The notes: generated by a model from the letters alone, not told the origin. Shown: positions 44,101 through 54,653, counted from the stretch's first letter. The stretch: 64,000 nucleotides of DNA from Mesorhabditis belari (GCA_958450365.1 CAUEEP010000883.1:612001-676000); one strand, 5' to 3'. A program made the numbers and translations.

Positions 44101-44648
44101 TGGAGGGGACGACTGTTTATGAATCCTTCAATTTCGATCACGATAACTTCGAGGAATTGGCGTGACATGATTCGACCACATTTAATTTTTCCGAGGGCTA
44201 ACTTGACACAACCCACTAGTCTTTCATATATACCTCCTTGCCATGGAGCAAATGGAGTGGTGAACTTCCAATCAATGCCATAATCGGCTAGTGTATTTTG
44301 AATATAGGAACTTTCCTCGTTTTGTTCGCCGTTTTTCACGAACTTTTGGGCCAATTTGAATGTAGTGGCATTGTCGCTAATGATCAACTTTGGTTTGCCC
44401 CGCCGAGCACAAAATTTGCGTAAACTTTCTAGAAACATTGAAGTCGATAGCGAGTTTACAATCTCCAAGTGAATATTTCTTGTGCTTACGCACGTAAAAA
44501 TTATTATCCATACTTGAATTTCTCCGTCGGCAGCTTGGTCGAAAACTAGTTGAGGTCCAATGTAGTCGATACCTGTGTGTTCGAACGGTAGACTTCTTTT
44601 TGTTCGAATATTAGGGAACGGAGCCCATGGCGGTTGTTTATATGGCAA
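44094..44648 (-). pseudogene. BEL/Pao integrase catalytic core, frameshifted
   Basis: About 184 residues. Recognisable segments: PFEHTGIDYIGP with the first catalytic Asp, VWIIIFTCVSTRNIHLEIV, GKPKLIISDNATTF with the second Asp, and FTTPFAPWQGGIYERLVGC with the catalytic Glu near its end. The D,D,E set is intact. N-terminal zinc-binding residues are missing because of the upstream deletion, and the frame breaks after NSRPLHI near 44100. Confidence 0.85.
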
Positions 44649-44649
44649 T

Positions 44650-45202
44650 CCATTAAATTGGCGATAGCGGCTTTTTGAATTTGCGGGTTCTCATAATAAT
44701 TTTTTAGATTTGTGATAGCGCTCTGGTAAAAGTTACCGTTTTTGCTAGCGTTCTTGATGAATCTAACAGCTTTGCCTCTACACGTTTGCGTAAGGACATT
44801 TAACTTTACTAAATCATCATGACGCGTCGAGTGAACATATTTGTCAAAAATTTTCCAATAGTTATGCCAATTTTCGTAGCTACCATCAAAATCGGGTATG
44901 TTTAATTGAAAGTAACCTCGTTGAAGTTGAGCCATTCCTCCTCTTCCATCGTCCGATTCATTATCGCTCGCATTTGCTGCAATTGATGATGGGCATTGGA
45001 TGTCCTTCCCACTTGGCTGTCCAGTCGACTTTTCACGAGCTTGCTTCATAGCCAATTTCAAATTAAATATTAGGTCAAGTAACTTCTCATAATCTTCATC
45101 TTTCCCCTCGAGGTATTCTCCCCATTCTTCAACTTCTTCGGGAGTAAAACTTTGAACTTCTCCATCTCGAATTTCATCTACTCTTTCTTTGTAGTTATTC
45201 AT
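44650..45202 (-). pseudogene. BEL/Pao Gag fragment (DUF1759 region)
   Basis: Open from ATG at 45202. It has an acidic N-terminal third, then NIPDFDGSYENWHNYWKIF and KLNVLTQTCRGKAVRFI, the pattern of the BEL/Pao Gag DUF1759 region (P-x-F-x-G-x-x-x-x-W-x-x-F...L-x-G-x-A). It stops matching at about 44650, where the reading frame passes through the deletion junction into out-of-frame integrase sequence. The Gag zinc knuckles expected after this region are not here. Confidence 0.8.
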
Positions 45203-45403
45203 CTTCGCCGTCAGTATCTGACTGCGTTAGCAATTTTCAACTTTTCCGGGGTTATTTTCAACCTCCAAATCTCGAATAAGCTTTAACGAACTTTCCCTCA
45301 AATGCTAGGCCACTATTTAGAGCTCTAGTCATTTGGGCTTTGACCCGAGTTATCAACTTCTGTGCCATTGCGAACTTTCCCTTGAGTAGTTTCCCGGCCT
45401 GCG

Positions 45404-45789
45404 TGTAAGAAATATATGGTGATGCTTTGATCTATATAATCTCTTGTGAGACCGTGTCTCGTTGTGGTTCAATGGTGGTCTTCTTGAAACGTAATAATTT
45501 ATCCAACTTTCCCTTATTAGGGCAACTTCGCTCAAACTAGAGCAACTTGGCACTATCACAATTAAATCAACACTTGAATGTGGAAAAAGAATGATAAAGC
45601 ACAAAAAAGGAGAACAACAAACTCACTCAAAAGCAAAGCTTAAATAATGGGTTTTTTAAGCATACAAGCTACAACAACCGGACAGCTGAATATCATTTAG
45701 TGACTGATTACGGTAGTTTATCCACCAACTTTGAACTTTAACTTGTATTGAATTTTTGATTAACTGCAGAGCAGTGGCAATTCGCCACA
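45404..45789 (-). repeat. 5' LTR of the BEL/Pao element
   Basis: 386 bp, followed on the right by the second CTATC. As the element runs on the minus strand, this is the upstream LTR and should carry the promoter. I could not identify a convincing tRNA primer-binding site next to it. Confidence 0.9.
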
Positions 45790-46632
45790 CTATCACCATT
45801 GCTATTTGTTATGTGCATGGATACATCCAGACGATAGTGTTGAAGAAGACGCTTGAAAGGCATCTCTTTCGACCGTCGACGTGGACTTTGGCCGGATGAA
45901 GAGGCCAGGGAGGGATCCATAAGACTGAGCAAGCAAGCAAGCAAGCAAGCACCGGAGAGGAGCAGGGCGGACGCGCCGAGCCACGCCCGGAGCAACAAAT
46001 AACAGCATAAAATTGCTATAACCCTCAATAAATTTACTTCTATTATTGTTCTTAAATAGCAAAAAAGTTATGCTTATGCAAAAAGTTAGGCAAAAAAGTT
46101 ATGCGGGGTTCGAACCCTCGGCACACCGCACCGGAGACAGCCGTCAATTTGCATGCGAAAACCAAACAGAACTTATACTCGCGACTTTAGGGTAATGTTT
46201 TTGCATTAGAATCACTAAATTACTAAACAAATTATCGTTTTTACATAATTTTCTTTAAAAATGAAGAAAAAATGCATTTATTTTGTCATTTTGATAGGGT
46301 GATCAAAAACCAGTGTCCCGCCTTCACAGGAATCGGCTCTCTACGATCGATTAGAGATTGATAATCTCACAATCGGATTGACGAATTAGAGAAGACGTAC
46401 TGGAGATAGTGGATATCAAATGACCTTTCCTTTTATTACTAAAGGATAAATTGGATCTAATTGAAATCTCGCCGTATCTATTTTTCACAAGTGTCGTGGT
46501 GAAGCTTTGGAGCGTTTTATGCCTATTTTAATATGTTGAAATATTTAGGAAACGTGTTAAACTTTAACAGCTAAAGTTTCGTAAGCTCTTCAGCTATTGG
46601 TTAAACTTCTGAATTACAACAGCATCTAGTTA

Positions 46633-46790
46633 CCGTATTTTCTCTAATAGTAGTGTACCCCAGCGAGCCGAGTTGATACCTATTTTACGGCTTCCAAAAT
46701 TTTCACAGAGGCTCAACACTCTAGTCCCCCACAAGATCTCATCGTCAGCTGCATTTTCCGACCCCACATCGATAGGTTTACTATTTACTA
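46633..46790. repeat. Family A MITE, right part replaced
   Basis: TACCGTATTTTCTCTAATAG to CCGACCCCACATCGATAGGT, then unrelated ACTCGAGTAATTCC sequence ending ACACTCT. Confidence 0.65.
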
Positions 46791-47056
46791 CCCGGAATTT
46801 ACTCGAGTAATTCCTTACTCGCGAGGAATACACTCTACACAAAACGTTTCAAACAAATCATTTGTCGAGCTTTTCCAAAGCATTTCGATTTTTTTTGGAG
46901 AAACTTTTAAACTAAACATTTCTTTTTTTAAATATTATTAATTTCAAACAAAAGCTTTCATTTTTCAAAGCTAAGAAAAAGTTTTGAGATAAAGAATTCA
47001 TCAAAATTTCATCCAAAAATAGCTTCCCAAAATGTCTCCGTCAACTCTGAATACTA

Positions 47057-47594
47057 TTAGGTTGTCCAGTTATAAATGCGCGTTTTTAAGATAACAACTC
47101 TTTATTTTAAAACCAACAGTTTAACAGCTCAATCAACAATATATTCACCATTTGTTAACAATATTTGTTTCTATCTTCCATGCAAAGAATGAATTCCCTC
47201 CGCGTCAAAAATTGGCTTGTTTCGAGGCAAAGAAGTCGGCTATCCATTTTTCGACCTCTTAAACTTCTTTGAACTTGTTTCCGGCCAAATGGTTTCGCAT
47301 TGAGCGAAATAAATGGCAATCCAAAGGAGAAATATCCGGAGAATATGGCGGATGCGGGAGAGTTTCCCAGCCCAACTCTTCGAGTTTTTCCTGAACAATC
47401 TTTGCAACGTGTGGACGGGCGTTATCTTGAATGAACTTTATGTTTGAAGGATCAAGGCCTTTTTGTAGCAATACATTGTTCACTCGTAAATAAGAAATCT
47501 TCAACAGCATATAAAGAATAGGGTTTGATAAAATTGTATAGCCCTAAGGTACGCTGTTCAAGGGCAGGTGCGCATTCATAACTGGACAACCTAA
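47057..47594 (-). mobile_element. Mariner element with TTAGGTTGTCCAG ends and a transposase fragment
   Basis: Inverted ends TTAGGTTGTCCAGTTATAAA and CATAACTGGACAACCTAA, flanked by TA. The minus-strand frame 47259-47510 encodes FIQDNARPHVAK and ETLPHPPYSPDISPLD, again with 34 residues between the aspartates (DD34D). Internally deleted, so non-autonomous. Its ends link the TTGGG and TTAGG families. Confidence 0.85.
47259..47510 (-). pseudogene. Mariner transposase fragment (DD34D)
   Basis: Contains the second and third catalytic aspartates (QDNARPH and SPLDCH) with the HPPYSPD core and the C-terminal MRNHLAG. The N-terminal half is deleted. Confidence 0.8.
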
Positions 47595-48030
47595 TATTTA
47601 GTTATTTTTAAACAAAAAAAGCCACAAGTTTTATTTCATTTCAAATCATTTCATTCAAAAATGCTCAAACAATATGTTCTTTTGAGGTAAAAAGTTTTTA
47701 GAAACAAAAAAAACCAAAATTTAGCTTTTTATTATGCCATCTTGCTCAAGCTCAAGTACAAGTTGAGGCTCAAGCTCAAGCTCAAGCTCCAGTAGAGGTT
47801 GAAGCTCGAGCTCAAGCTCAAGTACAAGCGGAAGCTCAAGCGGAGACATTTGCTGAAGTTGTTACCGTTCGCTTTCTTCCATTTCGCTTTCGCATTTGCG
47901 CGTGAGTGAGCATTGTAACGGTAATTTTGGCCCACCCTGTAGTATCGATTCGATTTCGATTTCAATTTAAAGGCTAATCTCGATTCAAAGGCCAAATTTT
48001 TAGATGACCAAATCGCATAACTGTTTGCAG

Positions 48031-48090
48031 AAATTTACTAGCCGAGTTTCTGATGAGTACTCGGCTGAAGAATGGACCCAAAACGAACAG
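48031..48090 (+). pseudogene. Relic or second-gene exon related to the M13 peptidase exon at 39357-39443
   Basis: A 60-nt phase 0-0 interval with acceptor TGTTTGCAG and donor CAG|GTAAAA. Its translation, KFTSRVSDEYSAEEWTQNEQ, aligns without gaps to FAQQVCGEYVDEEWKHEEE of the M13 gene; F, V, E, Y, E, E, W and E are shared. The zinc-ligand glutamate at the exon end is a glutamine here. An interval from 48221 (after TATTTACAG), containing Q-D-G and ending in a stop, could be the next exon in decayed form. No HExxH exon is visible upstream, so this is probably a relic of a paralogue. Confidence 0.5.
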
Positions 48091-48434
48091 GTAAAATGTT
48101 AGGGAAGAAATGGAAAAGGTCAAAAAGCATAAAAACATAAAAACATAAAGAACATAAAAACTTCAAGAAAAGAAAAAAAGATTTTATGCTTTTGCAAAAC
48201 GATATTATTTACAGTGTGCAAAAAGACAAGACGGGCGCGACTTCTGCTCCTGCAAGATTGCTGTTCTGTCACACCTTTTAAACGGCAATTTATTCTTTTA
48301 AACGGCAATTTAAAGGAGTTTTAAAGGAACTAAATAGGAACTATAAAGGAACGATAAAGGGGCTTTAAAGGAGTCTGAAAGGAGCTTTAAAAGAAGCTTT
48401 AAAGGAGCTTTAAAGGAGCTTTAAAGGAGTCTCA

Positions 48435-48760
48435 CGACAAGTGTGAGACTCAAAAATCGAGGACTGGAGATCTCCAATGTCCCAGTTTGAGCACTTTCTA
48501 CAAAAGAAACCCATTTTGGTGTCAATAGAAAAGTTGTAGAGAATCAAAAATTAGGCTAATAGCGAAATTTCCAAAAAGATACACTTAGTAGTTTCGCTTA
48601 AAATGCAAGTTTTGTGAAAATTCGTAAATTTGGCATTTCTTGAAAACCAGTTTTTGAATCGTTCTGAAAATTTGGATATAAGCTTGATTTTTGATTCTCT
48701 ACAACTTTTCCATTGACACCAAAATGGGTTTCTTTTGAAGAAAGTGCTCAAACTGTCACA
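48435..48760. mobile_element. Part of a TTGGGTTGGTGAATTG mariner, cut by a foldback element
   Basis: Matches the inner part of 36130-36656 (from AGTGTGAGACTCAAAAAT to CTCAAACTGTCACATA). It stops exactly where the foldback at 48761 begins, with no TIR beyond it. Confidence 0.7.
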
Positions 48761-48995
48761 TACAGTACTGGACAATGAAATATGATATTTGAAAAACGAT
48801 CGTCACTTTCGCGCGTCTGTAACTCTCTTGTCTTTGAGTTTAAACTATTAGTGTTATACATTTTCTGAAAGCTCTTTTCAAGGGCTACACAATGGTAATA
48901 TTAATATTTAGAAATACGGTAAAGACAATGGAGTTACAGACGCGCGAAAGTGGCGATCGTTTTTCAAATATGATATTTCATTGTCCAGTAGTGTA
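48761..48995. repeat. Foldback family D copy
   Basis: TACAGTACTGGACAATGAAA to TTCATTGTCCAGTAGTGTA; it interrupts a mariner remnant at its left border. The central loop is inverted relative to 18308-18541. Confidence 0.8.
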
Positions 48996-49631
48996 CATAG
49001 GAAGTCATCTGAGAATTTTTAAGTCTTTCTGTAATGGAAGAGAGCCAAATATCTTTATTTACACGATAAATACAAATCTTTACATAGTAAAGATGAGAAG
49101 AATTATAAAAATAACAGCATCACATTACGAGCTTTCCGTGGTTGAATGCTTTCGATTGAATTTACGCGTGAATGGATGCTGGGTGGTGTCTGGAAAGAAA
49201 AGTTTCTCAAAAGTTTAAAGTCAATGGGAAAATGTGGTTTACTTGGTGTACTTTGTGCATAAAAGCGTAAGCACACATGTACTTCTGAATACTTTCTGTG
49301 AAAATGGTAAATTCAGTGCGTCAGAAAGGGTGGGCTTACAATAAGCGAGTGTAACTGAAAGCCAGTCGCATTGAAAGGGAAAAGCTCCGTACGTTTAATG
49401 CTCAAAGTACTCAAAAATTGACAGTTTCTTACTTGTCTGAGTACTTTGAAAGTTTTCTTTTTAAATGGGCTGGCTTTGAATGGGCTGGGTGCTGTGAAAA
49501 CGAATCCTTTCTAGCGTTTTCATTTTTCTTGTGCAGCCCAGGTGTTACGAAAGAAATGGAGGACTTGAATGAGCCAGAGTTCAACAGAAAATACGCCAAA
49601 TAAACCACAGTAACCCTGGCAAAATCCTCAC

Positions 49632-51700
49632 CTTTCGTGTGATCGAAATCTTTCACGATATTCTCCGGTGTTGAGCGCTCTTTGTCGAATGCAAGAGGAG
49701 CTGAAATTTTAGTTCTAATGGTAAAAAGATAGCATAGTAAACTGCACAGTAAACTGCATCGTAAACTCCAAAGTAAACTGCATAGTCAACTGCATAGTAA
49801 ATAGCATAGTAGACTGCACAGTAAACTGCAAGAAACACATAGAACTGCAGCAAGCATAGGAAGAGACGCACAGAAACGCATAGTAAACTACATAGAAACG
49901 CAAGTCAACATAGAAAAGCATAGAACTGCACAGTAAACTGCATAGTAAACTACATAGTAAACTGCAAAAACCAACTCGATTTATCCTGATCTTTGAGGAA
50001 AACTCCTGAAGTCGTCTTCTCACCTTGCAATTGTGCTGCAAATTTTTGTTTCAAAAAAATTTCAGAAGTTTCAGTATCTACTTTTTGTGTTCTGTGTTCC
50101 TATAGTACCGTATTTTCTCTAATAGTAGTGCACCCTGAGCGTCGCCTAAATTCCTTAAAATCTCGAGAACCGCTTATCAGAACCTATCGATGTGGGGTCG
50201 GAAAATGTTGCTGACGATGAGATCTAGTGATTAGAGTGTTGAGCTTCTGTGAAAACTTAGAAACCGTAAAATCGTCATCAACTCGGCTCACCCGGAAATA
50301 TTAGGGAAATAGATCAGTCTGACCTACTAGCCTAACCTGAAATAATATACCGTCTTCTCCCTAATAGTAGTGTACCCAAAGCTTCGCCTAAATTCCTCGA
50401 AATCTCGAGAACCGCTTATCAGAACCTATCGATGTGGGATCGGAAAATGTAGCGGACGATGAAATCTTGTGGGGGATTTGAGTGTTGAACTTTTGTGAAA
50501 AATTTGGAAGCCGTAAAATAGTCACCAACTTGGCTCGGCGGGGTGCACTACTATTAGAGAGAATAAGGTATATATAAAGGGAGTAAGACGTCTGTCTGTC
50601 CTCAGCTCCCAGAGGACCGTTTGCACTGATTTTTTTCGCCGTTGAATAGAGAATTACATGTAGTTGGGCAGCGCGCTTTTGGATTTTTAAAAAGCACAAT
50701 TCTCGCTAACATAGATAGTCCGAAACGCCAGCCAAGCCAAAAATGACTTTGTCGTCAATGTGTTAAAATAAAGTCCGAGTCGATTACCGAATTCTCTCTA
50801 ATAGTAGTGCACGCTGAACGTTGCCTAAATTCCTCAAAATCTCGAGAACCGCTTATCAGAACCTATCGATTTGGGGTCGGAAAATGTAGCTGACGATGAG
50901 ATCTAGTGGGGATTTGAGTGTTGAGCTTTTGCAAAAGCTTGGAAGCCGTCAAATCGTCACCAACTCGGCTGGGTGCGCTACTATTAGAGAAAATACGGTA
51001 ATTCCTAAATTTTAATCCAAAAACTATTAAACTTCTAGTAAATTAAAAATCAAAATTAAGTGAAACGTCCATTTTCTAAACGAGTTTCAAATCTCGACTC
51101 AAAAGCCGTTTCCTTTGAAACTCACTTGTTCTATCGCTGCCCTCTTCTACATGGAAAGCTTTCTGTGTTGAGTGATCATCGTGGAACTCGTCGAGAATTT
51201 GTTGAGCTGAGATTTTGATTTATTGGAGCAAAAAATCTCATCAATTTTTGTAGATTAAAGCTTAGATTTCAGTGCTGTATCGTTCCCAAAGTATAAGAAT
51301 CTCAATAGCTGAATGAGTTCAATATTATACTCATGAATTTGATCGATATGGATAAGAATTTTCTAAACAAAGACTAAACCAACAGCTTTTTTTATTAAAT
51401 CGTAAGAGGAAATTGAATTATTCATCGAATTCGACTTTTTGAGTCAAACACTAAACCAACTTGTTGGCCGATCGTGGTCTCCGAAATGTTGTGTTTCAAT
51501 TGAGGGCCCGGCTGGGGAAGCTGGAAGATTTTAAAGTTTTGTAATATTTTGATAGATGGATTACTTAAGTTTTTCGGTGCTCAGTCTCAAATTTAGATAT
51601 ATTTTTATTAATTTCTAAACAACTAACGATCTTTCGTATGATCACTCCCCGAGTCGTCACAGTTGAAAACAAAGCATCGAATCGCGTACGCATCGGAGAA
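49632..51700 (-). CDS. Unrecognised spliced gene, four exons, possibly secreted
   Basis: Exons in transcript order: 51628-51700, 51457-51520, 51126-51206, 49632-49700. Entry phase is 2 and exit phase is 1; all internal phases match (0, 1, 1) with GT-AG borders, giving 95 codons without a stop. Protein fragments along it: RFDALFSTVTTRGVIIRK, QLKHNISETTIGQQ, ILDEFHDDHSTQKAFH and STPENIVKDFDHTK. It is hydrophilic, acidic towards the end, with no cysteines, no membrane segment and no domain I know. A start exon with a signal peptide may lie at 52844-52888. No terminal exon was identified. If the 49632 donor is read through, the frame runs on to a stop near 49429. The supporting evidence is splice grammar and phase only. 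Confidence 0.5.
49728..49967. repeat. Degenerate GCATAGTAAACTGCACAGTAAACT array
   Basis: Units of 11-12 bp (CATAGTAAACTG), directly upstream in transcript sense of exon 49632-49700. Confidence 0.8.
50106..50310. repeat. Family A MITE, cluster copy 1
   Basis: TACCGTATTTTCTCTAATAG start, inverted body relative to 4695-4920. The right end is degraded (CACCCGGAAATATTAGGGAA). Confidence 0.7.
50348..50570. repeat. Family A MITE, cluster copy 2
   Basis: TACCGTCTTCTCCCTAATAG to TATTAGAGAGAATAAGGTA with the family body. Confidence 0.7.
50784..51000. repeat. Family A MITE, cluster copy 3
   Basis: TACCGAATTCTCTCTAATAG to TATTAGAGAAAATACGGTA. Three copies within 900 bp fill the intron between the 49632-49700 and 51126-51206 exons. 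Confidence 0.75.
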
Positions 51701-52404
51701 CTGAAAAGCAAATTGTTGAGGTAATTGGGCTAATATTCTCGAAATTAGCTCATGTTTTTTGAAACTTTGACTTTGAATAAAGAAGAAAAAACACCGAATT
51801 CGACTACATCTTATTAGAGATCGATCGTATCGATTGAGCAGCTTTAAAATCAAAATGTTGAGCAGCTTTAAAATCGAAAGGTTGAGCAGCTTTAAACTCG
51901 ATTTTTCTTTAATTATATCCAATCAAATCTTTGCCTGTTCCTCTATCTAAATCTGCTTTCTAAAACGTTTCCCCTTTCTCCTTTTGATCGTAATCTTCTC
52001 TTTATTTTTATCTAATTTATCCACTTTTTGAATCTTTCGATATTCTTTGTGAACTCTCGCAGAATCAAACCAAAAAGTGGATAGATTGGATCAAAAATAG
52101 AGACAAGATTACGGTAGAAAGAGAAAGGGGAAAGCTTTAGGAAAATCTAGGTGGTAAGCTTTAATTTTTCTATTGAAAATCTCATTAAAGAGCCTAAAGC
52201 GAGGCATTTTGAAAGTTGACTTTTTGAAACTCGTACAATTCCAGTCATTAAAACTACTTTAAAAATACTAAATAAATATCTGACTTAAAACTACACTTCC
52301 TACAGTTTACATTAAAATTCCTCTATATTAGTCAAATATTAACTAAATATTGACTAAATATTGACTAAATATTTTACTAATAGTTTAGCTTTACAATTGC
52401 ATTT

Positions 52405-52760
52405 CGGTGGGTCCCACCTGGCATTCGCGCACCTTTTGTGGAAAGGCCTTGGAGGTCGTGAGCTTCAAAATGTTTTCACGGGATCGTATGGTGTTCCGTT
52501 TCGACATCAGCTCTGCACGTCAAATTTGGGCACTTAAAAGGCAAAAACTACGCATCTTAACGCTTTTCCGCAGTTTTTGCCTTTTAGCCCAGATTTGACG
52601 TGTCAGCAAGGTCTGATTTGTCGAAATTCGGAATCTACGCATACGATTCCCTTATATGGAAGTATTTTCGAAGCTCTACGGCCTTGCCTAAGGCCTTTTC
52701 CAGCAAAAAAAAGGTGCGCAAATGTCTAGGTGCGCAAAAAAGGTCGCATTTGTCCCACCC
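52405..52760. repeat. Imperfect foldback element
   Basis: CATTCGCGCACCTTTTGTGG and CGTCAAATTTGGGCAC...GGCAAAAACT are mirrored in the right half (AGTTTTTGCC, GATTTGACGTG, AAAAAAGGTGCGCAAATG), ending at GTCCCACC. Both strands show short open frames, all repeat-derived. Confidence 0.6.
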
Positions 52761-52843
52761 CCCTTTAAAAACAAAAGAACATTTAAGCAAACAAACAAAG
52801 AACAAAAGAATAAAAGCATTTAAAAACAAAACAAAGCACCAAC

Positions 52844-52888
52844 CGTAAAAATGATTGCCAGCAAAAATATCGACCCAATAACGTTCAT
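52844..52888 (-). CDS. Candidate first exon with signal peptide
   Basis: A minus-strand ATG at 52888 opens 15 codons, MNVIGSIFLLAIIFT, which is a typical hydrophobic signal-peptide core. They are followed by a plausible donor, ACG|GTTGGT. It leaves phase 0, whereas the next recognised exon (51628-51700) needs phase 2. If the two belong together, another short exon lies between them. Confidence 0.3.
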
Positions 52889-53264
52889 CTTTCCTATTTT
52901 TCCTCAAGCCTCCACTAATTTTTTGTGTTTAAAATTCAGCTTTATATCCGCAAACTTTATCACTCCATCCCTTTTCCCTTATTTTATTCATTTTTGTATT
53001 ACCGTCTGAAAAATTGGGGTTTCCCCAGTGTTTTTCTGTTTTTTTCTTTCAAAAATCATGTGTTTACGTGTTTCCCACTTTTTTCGAAAGCGGAAAACCG
53101 CAATAAGCAAATAAACACGACTGATTAGCGAGAAATTTATTGAAATTTTCGCTTGGAAAGTACTGTCGATGAAATGAGAAAAGGGAGATTTTGAAAGTAC
53201 ACTATTAGCATTAGTCAATTTTAGATGAGTGAGTCATCTGTTGATTTTGATTTTTCGCTTTCTA

Positions 53265-53830
53265 TTAGGTTGTCCGGAAATAAATGAGCGTTTTCGACTC
53301 GAATATTTAAAATCCCATAAATTGATCCAAATAAAACTTGATTAATCGAAATAAGAACCATTACAATTAACACATTTACCAACATTTACCACATTTACCT
53401 ATTTTGATCTAATACGGTTCCAATACGGTTCCTTTTTACCAACGAGAAGCAAGTTTATTTATGCCGGTAGCATATAAGTCCGGGCTTCTGGAGGCGAAAA
53501 AGTCGGCGAAGGCGTTTTTTTTGGCATCGTCTTGAGTTTTGAAGCACTTCTCCCGGAGAAAGTTGTCGAGGTGCTTGAAAAAGTGGTAGTCGGTAGGCGA
53601 AAGATTCGGCGAATATGGCGGGTGAGGCAAAGTTTCGTAGCTCAGTTCGTTCAGCTTTTGCAGGGTCGGTTGTGCGACGTGCGGGCGAGCGTTGTCGTGG
53701 AGAAAAATTGGACCTTTTCTGTTGACCAATGCCGGGCACATTCGCCGCAATTTCTGGTGCATTTCGTCAATTTGTTGGCAGTACTTCTTCGCTGTAATGG
53801 TTTCGCCTGATGCACATTTTTCGCTGTCTA
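53265..53830 (-). mobile_element. Mariner element, 5'-truncated, with transposase remnant
   Basis: TIR TTAGGTTGTCCGGAAATAAA next to TA at 53263. The minus-strand frame 53436-53810 encodes the mariner C-terminal half: ETITAKKYCQQIDEMHQK, FLHDNARPHVAQ, ETLPHPPYSPNLSPTDYHFF. The two aspartates of HDNARPH and PTDYH are separated by 34 residues (DD34D). The first catalytic region and the second TIR are missing. Confidence 0.85.
53436..53810 (-). pseudogene. Mariner transposase C-terminal half (DD34D)
   Basis: Open to a stop before 53436. It retains the second and third catalytic aspartates and the C-terminal KNAFADFFASRSPDLYATGI. It lacks the helix-turn-helix part; a related helix-turn-helix fragment lies at about 32617-32680 in the same TIR family. 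Confidence 0.85.
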
Positions 53831-54025
53831 ATTGTAGACTTTTATTGAATCAATGCCTTATAATGTCAATTATTTACAGTTTTGCTAGTCATTCTCTTGA
53901 ACGTAGAGCTTCAACGAAAAGAAAGGAGTTTCAAAGATGCTTGAGTCAGCAATATGCCAGCTTTTTGAGACAAATTGATTAAAGATTTGGTTTGGATTGT
54001 CTGAAATAATGTTCATATTAACTAA

Positions 54026-54123
54026 ATGATAACTAAATGATAGCTAAATGTCTAAATGATAACTAAATGATAACTAAATGATAACTAAATGATTACTAAA
54101 TGATTACTAAATGACTAAATGAA
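54026..54123. repeat. ACTAAATGATA array
   Basis: About nine 10-11 bp units. Confidence 0.85.
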
Positions 54124-54304
54124 TGTTATTATTGACTAAATAATATCAAGTAAGTGTTGCTTTCTTCTTTTTTGTAAGTTCTTTAAATCAAAAGATAAGA
54201 GTTTCAAAATAGACGCGGTGTTTGCGGTAATCGCGTCATTACCGCCCGATAAAAAGCTCGATAAAAATTTGGTTAAAATAAAATTATTATTGAATATCAT
54301 TGAA

Positions 54305-54490
54305 TAAGGCCGCTCCAAGGGGACCTGAACTTTCTCGACCCAAACACTGAACCCGAACCCGAGCACTGAACTTTATAAAATGTCCATTGAAACTGAAACT
54401 CAGAGAAGAGATACCTCTTTTTCAGTTCAGTGCTCGGGTTCGGGTTCAGCGTTTGGGTCGAGAAAGTTCAGGTCCCCTTGGAGCGGCCTT
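54305..54490. repeat. Foldback with ~70-bp GC-richer arms
   Basis: AGGCCGCTCCAAGGGGACCT at the left and AGGTCCCCTTGGAGCGGCCT at the right, with CTCGGGTTCGGGTTCAG inside. A tRNA-like stretch follows 160 bp downstream. Confidence 0.75.
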
Positions 54491-54653
54491 TACAGCCCTA
54501 GTCCTAGCCCATAATTATAGGTATATTCTCTTTTTTTCATATTTATGGGTTTTCCCTACGTTTGGGGTTTAGGGCTGCTTGTGTATTGTTTGTACCACGT
54601 TATTCGTGCGTGAATAAATGTAGTTAACTCCCTCTGGAGTAAAGGGGATCGAG

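Larger units (their letters stand above)
42032..45789 (-). mobile_element. BEL/Pao LTR retrotransposon, internally deleted
   Basis: Two near-identical LTRs (42032-42397 and 45404-45789) start TGTAAGAA and end GCCACA. They are flanked by the 5-bp target duplication CTATC (42027-42031 and 45790-45794), typical of BEL/Pao. Genes are on the minus strand: a Gag fragment (DUF1759 type), then integrase, then the BEL C-terminal domain, then an extra Cys-rich frame. Protease, reverse transcriptase and RNase H are absent; the Gag frame jumps straight into integrase at about 44648. Frameshifts near 44100 and 43770 also break it. A purine-rich stretch (GGGGCGGAG on the minus strand) next to the 42397 LTR fits a polypurine tract. 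Confidence 0.9.
41867..46194. mobile_element. TIR DNA element (~565 bp without its insert), split by a BEL/Pao retrotransposon
   Basis: Left end TACCCTAAAGTCTCGAGTAT and right end CGCGACTTTAGGGTA are inverted. The element is the same family as 2130-2679. It has no coding capacity, so it is non-autonomous. Compared with the empty copy it carries a short GCAA expansion near 45932. The LTR element at 42032-45789 interrupts it, so the DNA element is the older insertion. Its right part includes a stretch resembling the T-arm of a tRNA (GGGTTCGAACCC). Confidence 0.85.

Noticed and set aside
49130..49220. RVNG-containing frame as a further M13 relic
   Set aside because: Only four residues match the family motif and no exon borders fit.
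49404..49606. Plus-strand terminal exon PGVTKEMEDLNEPEF after a good acceptor
   Set aside because: Overlaps the read-through of the minus-strand exon 49632-49700, and no in-phase upstream plus-strand exon was found; too weak to list.
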